Part shown: positions 38,542 through 48,500 of the stretch, in pieces
How positions within the stretch are numbered: position 1 is the stretch's first letter
Layout of the letters: each line of letters begins with the position of its first letter
IMG/VR virus record: IMGVR_UViG_3300020442_002423
Span: 1-49,190 of that record
Strand: one strand, 5' to 3'
Origin: a virus
DNA length: 49,190 nt
Translations under genes and position numbers: made by a program
The notes under the pieces: generated by a model
Told to the model about the DNA's origin: nothing
The model's database searches: none
The model's input: the letters and a program-made list of their open reading frames with translations, nothing else

Positions 38542-41028
38542 TTATGCATTGTAAGAATGATTTCCGAATAGGATATATTGGTCATTACTATTGCCTGTAG
38601 TGCTATCTATAATATATCTATCTATTGTAATATCAAGTTGTTTGAAGTCATATTTACTATTTTTAACATAGGTCATTACTTCAGCACTTTTTCCTGGTTT
38701 ACAGTAACATAAAGGTATTGCTAATTGAAACCCTGGCTCCTGTTGCCCAGCTTCTTGTGGAGTACGCATCCATAATGGCAAAAAGTCATATTCTGTTGTA
38801 CCTAACGCTTTGATACTGTCTTGCATATTTCTAGTGTTTACAAGCCATTTCTTGCCACCACCTCCACTAGCAAGTATACCTGATGTATCTGCTGTAGGTG
38901 CATTCCTTTCACCTTGTTTAAAAGGTTGACTATCTGTGTTTGCAGTAGCAGTAAGAGTTGTTCCGTTTTCAGTTACTACTGTATCACCTAAATCTAGTTG
39001 TGTATCATCACTTGTAAAATAATATTGTTCATTATTTCTATTTGTAGTGCTTCCGCTTGCAAGTAGAGTAGGCGTTCCTTCTTGTTGATTTACATATCTT
39101 CTATTTGTATCATACTTTTGTGTATCTGCTGTAATTTGTATACCATTTTTTATATTAAATGATTTCGCTGTTTGTCCTGATATTGGCATAGCAGGATCAA
39201 TCAAGTCTACATAAACAACTTCATATACAACATTCTGTGTTCCTGGTGTTTTTGCTACTGCTGATTTTACTTCGCCTATTTTATATCTACGTTTTTTGTG
39301 CCATTTTTGACTAGCACTATAAAATTCATCTAAGCCATGTAATTGAATTCCAGCATATGCAAGTATTTTAATTTCACGTTGTAGTCCAAAGTTTGGATCA
39401 TTTGGTCTATACACAACATTAGGTGGAAAGTTTGCTGGGTTACTTACAAAATTTACAAAACTTTCTCTTTGATCATTTTTCAAGAAAGGTTTCATATAAA
39501 GATTACTGTACTGCATATCATCGTCATCGATTACTTCGATTTCAAATGCTTTTGTTACTGCGCTGTAATTAAATCTATCTCTTGCTTTGACTGTAAATTT
39601 AAAAATTCTATCCACACTAGTTTTATCATTGTCAAATGTCATGTCATCAGAATCAAAAAATGTTAAGCCATCTCTTTCACTATCACCGAATTGTACTACA
39701 CTTCCAGTAATTTCACCATTGTATTCTAAACTTAATCCAGGTGGCAATCTACCACTGTCTAAAGTATAAATCAAAGGAGCATCTGTTACTGTAGTTTCTG
39801 CTTCTACTCTGAAAACACTAATTTGATTTGCAGGTATTGTTCCAAGTTTTGTCGTGCTAGTCCATGTTATTGTACTATCAACTTCACCTAATAATTTAAC
39901 TGTAAATGTTTTGTCTTTAAATGCTTCAACTTTAGCAACATTGTTTGTTACAATAATAAGTTCTGCTCTAACAGTAAATTTATATTCTCTAGTTACTGCC
40001 GGTTGATAACCTACTCTACCTGCAACTTCACCTGTATCGCTATCTAAGGTCATTCCTGGTGGAAGTGTACTTGTTGTACCATCGTCATTTGTTGATTGTA
40101 GTGCATATCTAATAGCACCTATTTGATTTTCATTTTTAAGTGTATCTAGGAATAATGTAATGTAGTTATTTGATCTACGAAATCCTAAATCTCCAGGTGT
40201 TATCCATACTGGTGTTCTGATGTATGTGTTGTCTGCTGTAAATACACCGTTTGCTACCTGTATAATAACATTGTCAGCACGTAAAAAATCTTCACCTACT
40301 ACATAAATTATGAAACTTCTTTTTACAACTTCATAACCATCTGTAGCACTAACTTTAAATTCGTATATTCTATTTAATTTTTTTGGAGCCCTAAAAACAT
40401 AATTTTGTAATAGTTCTCCATTGAAGTAAAAAGCACTTACACTTGAAAAGTCATGCAAGTATGCATCATATTTTGCTGTATCATAATTACCTTCATTACT
40501 ATCTTTGTCTATAGCAAGTAAAGGTTCAACAATACCTGATATTTTTCCTGTTTTACTCAAACTAATACCTTGTGGCAGAACACCGTCGCCATCTTCAATG
40601 AAATATTCAATAGTTTGTCCAGCGGCTAGATCTGGATCTGTTGCCATAAGTTGAAAATCAATTATTTCATTATCTAGGATGAAATATCTATTGTTAGTAG
40701 GATTATTACCAACTGCTAATCTTCCTTGAGGGGTAACCCAAGTTGGTGCATCTGGTCCTTGGACAACAATTTTATATGTTCTATCTTCAATTTCAGTACC
40801 ATCTGTTGCTCTAAGGACAAATGTACTTGTTTTAGTATACCCAACTTCAAAAGGTGTTCCTACGATATTGTTATTTTTTAATCTTAGCCCTTGAGGCAAA
40901 CTTCCACTAATCAACGTTATTGTTGGACTACCTGTACCGATAGGCAAACCTATACTTACTACAGTTTCTTCATTAACTGTTGCAAGTATTTCTCCTGAGG
41001 GTTTTGTCCAAAACGTTGTGTGTGCCAT
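38542..41028 (-). CDS. tail-fibre-like protein with putative Ig (He_PIG-like) repeats
   Basis: An 828-aa protein. From residue about 25 to 520 it has repeats with the sequence signature of putative-Ig/cadherin-like domains: ISGSLPQGLRLKNNNIVGTP, DGVLPQGISLSKTGKISGIV, TLPPGMTLDSDTGEVAGRVG and SGRLPPGLSLEYNGEITGSV, each with an LPxGLxL-x-NGxIxGxV core. After about 540 the protein is different (HKKRRYKIGEVKSAVAKTPG; LGTTEYDFLPLWMRTPQEAG), resembling phage structural C-terminal parts. Host contact or a structural spacer is likely. TAATG overlap with the gene upstream. Confidence 0.78.
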   Translation of the reverse strand: MAHTTFWTKPSGEILATVNEETVVSIGLPIGTGSPTITLISGSLPQGLRLKNNNIVGTPFEVGYTKTSTFVLRATDGTEIEDRTYKIVVQGPDAPTWVTPQGRLAVGNNPTNNRYFILDNEIIDFQLMATDPDLAAGQTIEYFIEDGDGVLPQGISLSKTGKISGIVEPLLAIDKDSNEGNYDTAKYDAYLHDFSSVSAFYFNGELLQNYVFRAPKKLNRIYEFKVSATDGYEVVKRSFIIYVVGEDFLRADNVIIQVANGVFTADNTYIRTPVWITPGDLGFRRSNNYITLFLDTLKNENQIGAIRYALQSTNDDGTTSTLPPGMTLDSDTGEVAGRVGYQPAVTREYKFTVRAELIIVTNNVAKVEAFKDKTFTVKLLGEVDSTITWTSTTKLGTIPANQISVFRVEAETTVTDAPLIYTLDSGRLPPGLSLEYNGEITGSVVQFGDSERDGLTFFDSDDMTFDNDKTSVDRIFKFTVKARDRFNYSAVTKAFEIEVIDDDDMQYSNLYMKPFLKNDQRESFVNFVSNPANFPPNVVYRPNDPNFGLQREIKILAYAGIQLHGLDEFYSASQKWHKKRRYKIGEVKSAVAKTPGTQNVVYEVVYVDLIDPAMPISGQTAKSFNIKNGIQITADTQKYDTNRRYVNQQEGTPTLLASGSTTNRNNEQYYFTSDDTQLDLGDTVVTENGTTLTATANTDSQPFKQGERNAPTADTSGILASGGGGKKWLVNTRNMQDSIKALGTTEYDFLPLWMRTPQEAGQQEPGFQLAIPLCYCKPGKSAEVMTYVKNSKYDFKQLDITIDRYIIDSTTGNSNDQYILFGNHSYNA

Positions 41029-41585
41029 TATGCAATACTTCCTAGATTAGACGTTACACTTTTTGGTGCAGTAATAGTACCATAATCAACATCTGTGTCA
41101 AAACGCAGATAGTCAGCATGACTATTAACAACAAAAACAAATTCGCCAAAATCTAGGTCAGTATCAAAATTAGTAGATGAGCCGCTTCCGCCACCTGATG
41201 CTGTAATTGTAAGTGTACCATTTACTAAAGTAGTTTGAATACCTGGACCGCCGTTGATTCTAAATGTATCACCGTCGTCAAAATTAGTACTACCATTATC
41301 ACATACTACTAAAAGGCCTGATAAACTAGTTGCTATTTGCACCCTGTTGCTAACTTCTGTGATGCTTATTTTATCGCCTGCAGAAAGTGTTTTAAATTGT
41401 AGATCATCTCCTACTTTTGAACTAAAAATACCTGTGCCTGTACCTAAATTGCTTGCTGTTGTACTTTCAGGTTCGCGCAGATCTAGTTCATCAAAATTTT
41501 CATTTATTTTACGAAAGGCTTCTCTAATGTCATCACCTGTGCCATCGTTTGCAAATTGCCCTATGTTGATGTTTTGTATTGTCAT
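41028..41585 (-). CDS. virion structural protein
   Basis: A 185-aa protein with an N-terminal IGQFANDGTGDDIREAFRKI segment typical of marine T4-like phage virion proteins, followed by beta-rich repeats of similar spacing (FDTDLDFGEFVFVVNSHADY and FDTDVDYGTITAPKSV). The two FDTD..DFG/DYG motifs suggest a short internal repeat. Late octamer and AAGAGGA SD precede it. Confidence 0.7.
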   Translation of the reverse strand: MTIQNINIGQFANDGTGDDIREAFRKINENFDELDLREPESTTASNLGTGTGIFSSKVGDDLQFKTLSAGDKISITEVSNRVQIATSLSGLLVVCDNGSTNFDDGDTFRINGGPGIQTTLVNGTLTITASGGGSGSSTNFDTDLDFGEFVFVVNSHADYLRFDTDVDYGTITAPKSVTSNLGSIA

Positions 41586-41603
41586 AATTTTATCCTCTTA
41601 CAA

Positions 41604-41611
41604 TATTTATC
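41604..41611 (-). promoter_or_regulatory. late-promoter octamer GATAAATA
   Basis: GATAAATA then TTGTAAGAGGATAAAATT and the ATG at 41585. It overlaps the stop of the glycine-rich gene. Confidence 0.7.
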
Positions 41612-42539
41612 AGACATTTGTATCTACGTTTGTGTTAGGAAATTGTCTTGTGTCTCCTGGCCAAACTATCCTTACAAATCCTTTACCTCCTGAACCTGCT
41701 GAACCTGTTGAACTGTAGTATGCGTACATAACACCTGCGCCACCATTACCGCCATATGATGCACCAGATTTTGCACTTCCGATACCTCCGGCCTGAGCGT
41801 TTCCTGTGCTGTAATTATATTGTCCTCCAGCACCACCAGTGCCTTCGCCCATCGAACCTACGCTTCCGCCAGCACCTCCATACTGTGAAAAGATTCCAGT
41901 ATTTGCATAGCGATCTGAACAGCCTCCGCCGCCACCACCGCCTTGTCCAGTACCTGCAGAGTTAGGTCCAGCATTTCCTCCATTGCCTGAGTATCCGCCA
42001 GCACCGCCGCCTCCACAACCGTCCCAGCCTGAACTTGAGTTGTAGCCTGTGCCGCCATTGCCGCCACCATCTCCACCATAAGTACCACCTACTGCGTTAC
42101 CGTTTTTGCCACCTTCACCACCATAGCCAGCACACACAGCCGTACTAGAAAAATAACTTAAACCACCAGCACCGCCATTGGCTCTACCAGAACTTTGTGT
42201 ATTTGTTGTGCCACCTGCGCCACCAGCACCTACTTGAAGGTTAATTGTTGCACCTGGTGTTACAGTTACGTTGTTTGCATAACCTAAGCCACCACCAGCT
42301 CCACCACTTCCACCTACTTCTGATCCACCTGATGTGCCGCGGCCACATTGACCGCCGCCGCCGCCTCCAACACAAACTACACTTACACTGGTAACTCCTG
42401 CAGGCACTGTCCATGTATGAGAACCAGCATCTGTAAAAATTTCTTGGCCTGCTGGTGGCGATGCACTTGTGTCAACAATAATGACACTTACATTATTTCC
42501 TGTATTATCAAGTGTTAGTGTAAAAGTTTCATTTGCCAA
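41610..42539 (-). CDS. glycine-rich adhesin-like protein, continuation of the giant gene
   Basis: A 309-aa protein as read from a TTG at 42539 behind GGAGAAG. Residues 1-27 (ANETFTLTLDNTGNNVSVII then VDTS) are the last strands of a Calx-beta repeat whose first part ends the upstream gene. The rest is a polyglycine domain beginning TWTVPAGVTSVSVVCVGGGG and ending GKGFVRIVWPG, paralogous to residues about 945-1413 of the giant protein. Glycine-rich repeats occur in T-even gp38 adhesins. The frame is continuous with the giant gene except for one TAG and three sense codons, so readthrough or a recent split should be considered. Confidence 0.7.
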   Translation of the reverse strand: MANETFTLTLDNTGNNVSVIIVDTSASPPAGQEIFTDAGSHTWTVPAGVTSVSVVCVGGGGGGQCGRGTSGGSEVGGSGGAGGGLGYANNVTVTPGATINLQVGAGGAGGTTNTQSSGRANGGAGGLSYFSSTAVCAGYGGEGGKNGNAVGGTYGGDGGGNGGTGYNSSSGWDGCGGGGAGGYSGNGGNAGPNSAGTGQGGGGGGGCSDRYANTGIFSQYGGAGGSVGSMGEGTGGAGGQYNYSTGNAQAGGIGSAKSGASYGGNGGAGVMYAYYSSTGSAGSGGKGFVRIVWPGDTRQFPNTNVDTNV

Positions 42540-42548
42540 GTTCTTCTC

Positions 42549-45500
42549 CTAATCAGTAAGTTGATCTGCTGTAACATTAATAGTTAAAGATGCACTGTTG
42601 TTTAGTATTGTGAAATTTCCAGTCAAACTTACACCACCAATATCTGCACTGCTTACACCTGTTATTGTGTAAGGTACGTTTGTGCCATCGGGTACATTGG
42701 TTGTGTCTAGTGTAATAGTAAAGCTCTGTCCTTCATTAATTGTAGTTGCACTTGAGGTCAACGAATATGTCGGATCATCTGCCTCTTGACTTTCTGTGTT
42801 ACTGCCCCAGAATAGAGCCATTTTTTGTTGATCCCATCCTGTTAGTGCAGTATTTAATGTTCCTTCTCCTGTGCCGCTTGATGCAGTGATTACACTGTTA
42901 TCAATAACTTCACCTAAAGTTTTATCTGTTTCCCAAATGCTGTTACTTGCTACTAGTGTAACTGTACCTTGTTCTGTATACCTATATTCATCAAATTCAA
43001 TATCTGTATCTGTATATGATACATCATCATCATTAAAAGGTAGACTACCAACCAGCACACCTCTGCGTGTAGTAGACTTACTTGTATTACCAGTTCCTAC
43101 AACAAACATTCTATTTTGTGAACTTAACGTATCATCTAGATCACAATCTAAAAATCTCATCTCATAAGAACCAGTGTGATTAGATCTCCACATTCTATTT
43201 TTAACGTTACTTAAACTTGTATCAAATGATCTTGCAAATGCACTAAAAGCACCTGTTGCTGTACCATGTCTAGCAGTTCCTACAATTACTATTCTATTGT
43301 TATCACTATCATAAGTTATGCCTCTAATATTAGGATCAAATGTTGCTCTATTAGATGCATCAAGTTCAAATTCTTGTGTCACTGCTCCATTAGAACCATT
43401 TAAAATTAAAACATGTGATCTATCACCACCTATTTGTGTAAGAGCAATTATAGGATTGCCTAAATGGTCAAGTGTTATTCCTTGTGCTTTCATATTTGTT
43501 ATAGAACTTGTATCGTGTCCATAATATCTTTCCCATTGAAGTGTTAATGAAGAATTAAATTTCCAAACTACTAGGTAAGCGTAATTGGTAGTTGCACTTT
43601 GTGGAACACCTTGTCCTACTAGATAGACATTATTGCTTGTATCAGTTATTACTCTGTATGCCGCTGAAGCATTACTGCTTGGTGCAATGCGTTTTACATT
43701 TATGACATCGCCATTAGTTGAGTCTAACGTAGCTACAAACATTCCCTGATTACTACTGTCTATATATGTACCTGTTACTACAACATTACCATTTGCACTA
43801 AATGTTATATCTTGTGGCATAGGTATATAACTTGCATTATCAGTTGTATATTTTCTGCCCCAAACTTCTGCACCAGCACTGTCTAATTTTTGTACAAAGA
43901 ATGTGTTTGTATTGTCATCGTGTTGTATAGTAACATACACGTTGTTTTGACTGTCCATTGTTGCTTTTACAAAACCCTGAACATTGCTTGTTGCATATGT
44001 TTTATCCCAAACTGGACTTCCTTTACTTGTATATCTTGTTATATGATTCGTGTAGTCATTGACTGCATTTCTTTTTCTCCACGATATAATACTTGTGCTA
44101 TCATTACCTGCAATTATTTTCATATCGTATGTACCATGTTCAGCGTCGATTGTATCTTCGTGTATTGTCATCCAATGATCATTAACGATATAAATGTTTC
44201 CATTCATATCATTGTGGCTTGAACACTGATAATATTTTAATCCATCAACACCGGGTATGTAACTTATCACACCATTAGTTGCACCTTGTCCTGTAACATT
44301 GGTTGTTGCATTTCCTGTGCCTGTTCCTTGAACATCTTTGATATAAAAAGGATGTCCGCTTGCATTTATAGTCCAACTTATTGTATCTCCTTGGTCTATA
44401 ACTAAATCTGGATTAGCACCACTAATTGTTCCGTTTCTGTCTGTAGCACTTGAAAACAAGTATGCACTTGCTCCGCTATTTGTTATATTTGCTGTGAAGG
44501 TTTGCTGTGTACCATCACTTGTGTCGTTAATAGTAACATTGATATCATCACCGCCGTTGTCTAGAGCAAGATTAAAAGTTTCAGTTCCTTCAAAAGCACT
44601 ATCTGCTGTAACATTAAAAGTTTTATTATTATTAAGAACTGTAAAGTTTTGTGTTAAACTTACACCGCTAATATCTGCACTACTTACACCTGTTATTGTA
44701 AATGGAATTGAATCTCCATTTTCTGTAAGATTGCTTGAACATGTAATTGAAAAACTACTACCCTCATTACAATTTGTTTTACTTCTATTTAATGTGTAAC
44801 TTGGTGCTTTGAATTGATTACTTGCCATAGCACCTGGCCATAGAATAAGTAAGCCGCCTGCTGTTCCTGATTCAGCTCTTGTTCTTTGACCACTTGGTGC
44901 TAATGCGTGTACTCCAACTCCGCCTGCACCTGCGCCTACTGCATAGGAAGACTCACTTGAAATAACATTACCTGCACCACCTGCTCCACCGAAGATTGCT
45001 GTACCTGCTCCACTTATAGTTTGTGATACTGTAGTGCTAGGTGTAGCACCTCTTGTATTACTTAAACCTTTTGACATTGTTGTTGCACCACCAGTACCGC
45101 CTACAACAATACCTGTACCACTAGCCCAGTCTTGTGTATAACCTTGTCCGCCACCTGATCCAGCTGTTTCATTTGGATTAGTGATTGCATCTCCTTGTGG
45201 TAATAAATTGTGTGTGCCAATTAAGAACGTGTTATTATCTGTTGCTCCTGTAGCGGCACCACCTCTTAATTGAACAGTAATGAAAGGACCTCTACTACCT
45301 TGAGCATTTGAACTAAGGTTGCTTCCATTATAATTTACGTTTGAACCAGAATGTGGGTTACTGTTTATCATATCAAATTGGTAATGGGTTTGACTAAGTA
45401 TTCCTGTACCAGTAGTAGGTGCTGATAAGTCAAATTCATTTGCTAAAGGTGTAGGAACATTACTTTGTAAAACACTCACTACATCATCGTCTGCATTTCT

Positions 45501-48500
45501 AAAAACAAAATAGTATGAATCATATGTGCCAAAATCACTTATGCTATTAATCCATTCGTTCCATCTATGTGTATAGTAATATGCCTGTTCATCGTTATTA
45601 GATTGAAAGAAATCGTTAGTTTGTCCACCATATCTAATGTAGTGAGAAATACGACTTTCGCCTGGAACATGTGCTGTTTCTATACTAATTAAAGTATTGT
45701 TTGTGGTTGGTGCACTAGCTGTATAACTGCTTGGTGCTACTGCACCATTGCGTGGATCAATTACGTTTTGTGGATACCCAGACTGTCCTATTCCGCCGGT
45801 TCCCGAACCACCTGCTCCTCCACCTATGTAAAGTTGTCCAGATTGTGATCTATAACTCTTGCCGCCAACACCACCTGATGTGCTACCTGTCCAACTTCCA
45901 GATGCTGTGCCTCCAGCACCACCTGAATACAATTGGTATGGTGATAATCCTGTTATTGCAGTAGGAGCACTTGCAGATCCGCCACCTGCTGTGTATGTTA
46001 CACCCTGCACTGTGACTGTAGTGTCGCCACCATCATTGTTACCTGCACCTCCTGCACCAACAGTGTAATTTATAACTTGTCCTGCTGTTACTGAGATATT
46101 GTTTAACCAGGCTACTGCACCACTGCCGCCACCACCTGATAATTGTCCTGCACCCAAAGCACTATTTGTGCCTGAGCCTGCACCGCCACCAACAGCCATA
46201 ATGCTTATGTTAGAAACTCCTCCTGGAACTGTAAATGTTCCTGTACCAGGATTGGTAATAACTTCACTACCACTAACCACTGTTGTGCTTGTGTCATTAA
46301 TTGTTACTTCTGCAAATACTGTAGGAGTTATAGTGTCTAATTCCATTCTAAAAGTCTCTGAACCTTCAGTAACAAAATCTTCTGATACTGTAAAACTTTT
46401 TGATGTATCTGTGCCGATTGTATATGTACCTGTTAAACTAGCATTACTAATATCAACACTACTTACACCACTAATAGTATAACCTAATTGTGTTCCTGTT
46501 ATTCCTCCCACTGTGCTGATATCTACTGTGAATGTACCACCTTCGTCTACATCAGTTACACTAGGACTTAAACTATAAGTAATTGGAACATTACTTGTGT
46601 CATTAATTAACACATCAATAGATTGACTGCCCCAATTGAAAGTCATTGTTTGTTGACCTTCAGCAATACCATCTGCTGTTAATGTGTATGTTCTTGTTAA
46701 ATCGCTTGGTACAGTTAAATTCCCTGTTAATGGTTCGCCACCTATGTCTTCACTTTCTATACCTGTTATTGTGTAAGGTATTTGTGTACCTGTAAGTACA
46801 TTTTGTGCTGTCGCAGTAAATGTTACTGTAGACCCTTCATCTACGTTTGTTGAACTAGCACTTAAACTGTATATAGGATCTGGTTTACTTGTGTCATTAA
46901 TTGTAACACTAACTTGTACAGTAGGTACATCATTAAGTGTAAGCCTAAAAGTATCTGCACCGTCATCGAATAAATTATCTTCAGACGCTGTATATGTTTT
47001 TTGCATTGTGACGCCTTGGATAAAATTATCAACAAGGTTAGCATCACTAATATCTGCTGAAGTTACACCTGTGATTGTAAACGGAATAATTGTACCACTT
47101 ACAACATTTGTTGTTTGTAGAGTAACTGTAAAACTTTGTCCTTCATCTACAGAACTTGAAGAAACTGTTAGTACATATGTTGGATCTACATCATCTTGTA
47201 CCTGTGAAATAGTTTCTTGTCCAGCAAATGCAACAACATTTTTATCGTTAAATTCTTGGAAAGCAAATAAATTATTGCCTCCTAATAAACTTCTATAATT
47301 TGTGTAATCATTATCTGTATTACCTTGGTCGTCTAAAATATCTTCTTTGGCAGTTTGTTCAGCCCACACTTTCATTTGTGCAGGCGTTGCATTTGGATTA
47401 ATTTCACCATATGTTGCAAGTAAACCTGCTACTTGTGGCGCCGCCATTGATGTGCCACTTATGTTTGTTATTCTATAACTGCTATCACTAGGATATGCAC
47501 CATCTGTAAATTTATTAACAGTACTTGTAGCACTCATTATATTAGTTCCTGGAGCATAAAGGTCTACGCCTGGACCTGTTTCTGAACTTTGAGCTTTGAC
47601 TTCTTCTCCGCTTACTAAATCGCTATCAACATTTCCAACCATTAATGCTTTTGGACTTAATGGACTTGATCCTCTATGATAATATCTTGTTCCGTACAAT
47701 AAACTTGTGTAATAATTGTTATAATCAACACCACCTTCTATATCAACTTTGTGATATTTGTTACCTGCCGCGATAACAACATTTACTCCAGCTTCTATCA
47801 GTTCGTCTGTGTCTACATCTACAGAACTTACTCTAATAGGGTGTTGATATCCAATACCGTCAAATGCACCTGTCATTCCGTAAGCGGCATTTTTACTACT
47901 ACCTGACCATGCTGTACCTCTGTAGTTACCTCCACTGATAAACATATATCTGCTTAGGTATCCCCAACTCATGTTTACAACTGTTTGTCTTTTTTGTTTG
48001 ATACCTGGTACTATAATTGCATCTGGTAATGCACTTTCGAATCTATGTTCTGAAGTATTACTGCTTATTCCAATGTTTACAGTTATTGTAGTACTGCTTA
48101 CTGCTGTAATACTAATCTCTTTATCGTAAAATGGATCTTGTCCTGTTGCATTAGGAACACCATCTCCTCTTGGGTAACTGTGCGTTGTTGCATAATCATC
48201 TTTTGCACAAACAAATGTTATTCCATAAGGAGCAATTTTAATTTTATCTCCAGCTGTAAAACTGTGTAAACCGATAGTAAGTTCCATTACACCTGTGTCT
48301 GGTTGATATGTTGCAGTAGAAGGTGTATAACTAGGAGCCTTTTTACGCTTGTGCCATTCTTTAATTATGTCAAATGCATCTGTGATTGGAATACCATTAT
48401 TTGGATCTGACGTTCCTTCTAGTCCTGCTAGTTTCACTGCATAAATTCTTGCGTTCTTTGCCCAACCATAAGTTTTTCCTGCGGCAATACCTGCACAATG

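Noticed and set aside
41858-42088. Ala/Val/Met-rich minus-strand frame within the glycine-rich gene
   Set aside because: It is a frame-shifted reading of glycine codons (GGN read as GTG/GCN-type codons), a known artefact of such repeats.
41610-42539. Simple call of the glycine-rich gene as an ordinary independent adhesin
   Set aside because: Its first 27 residues complete a Calx-beta repeat of the upstream frame across one TAG, so its independence is uncertain; reported as a finding instead.
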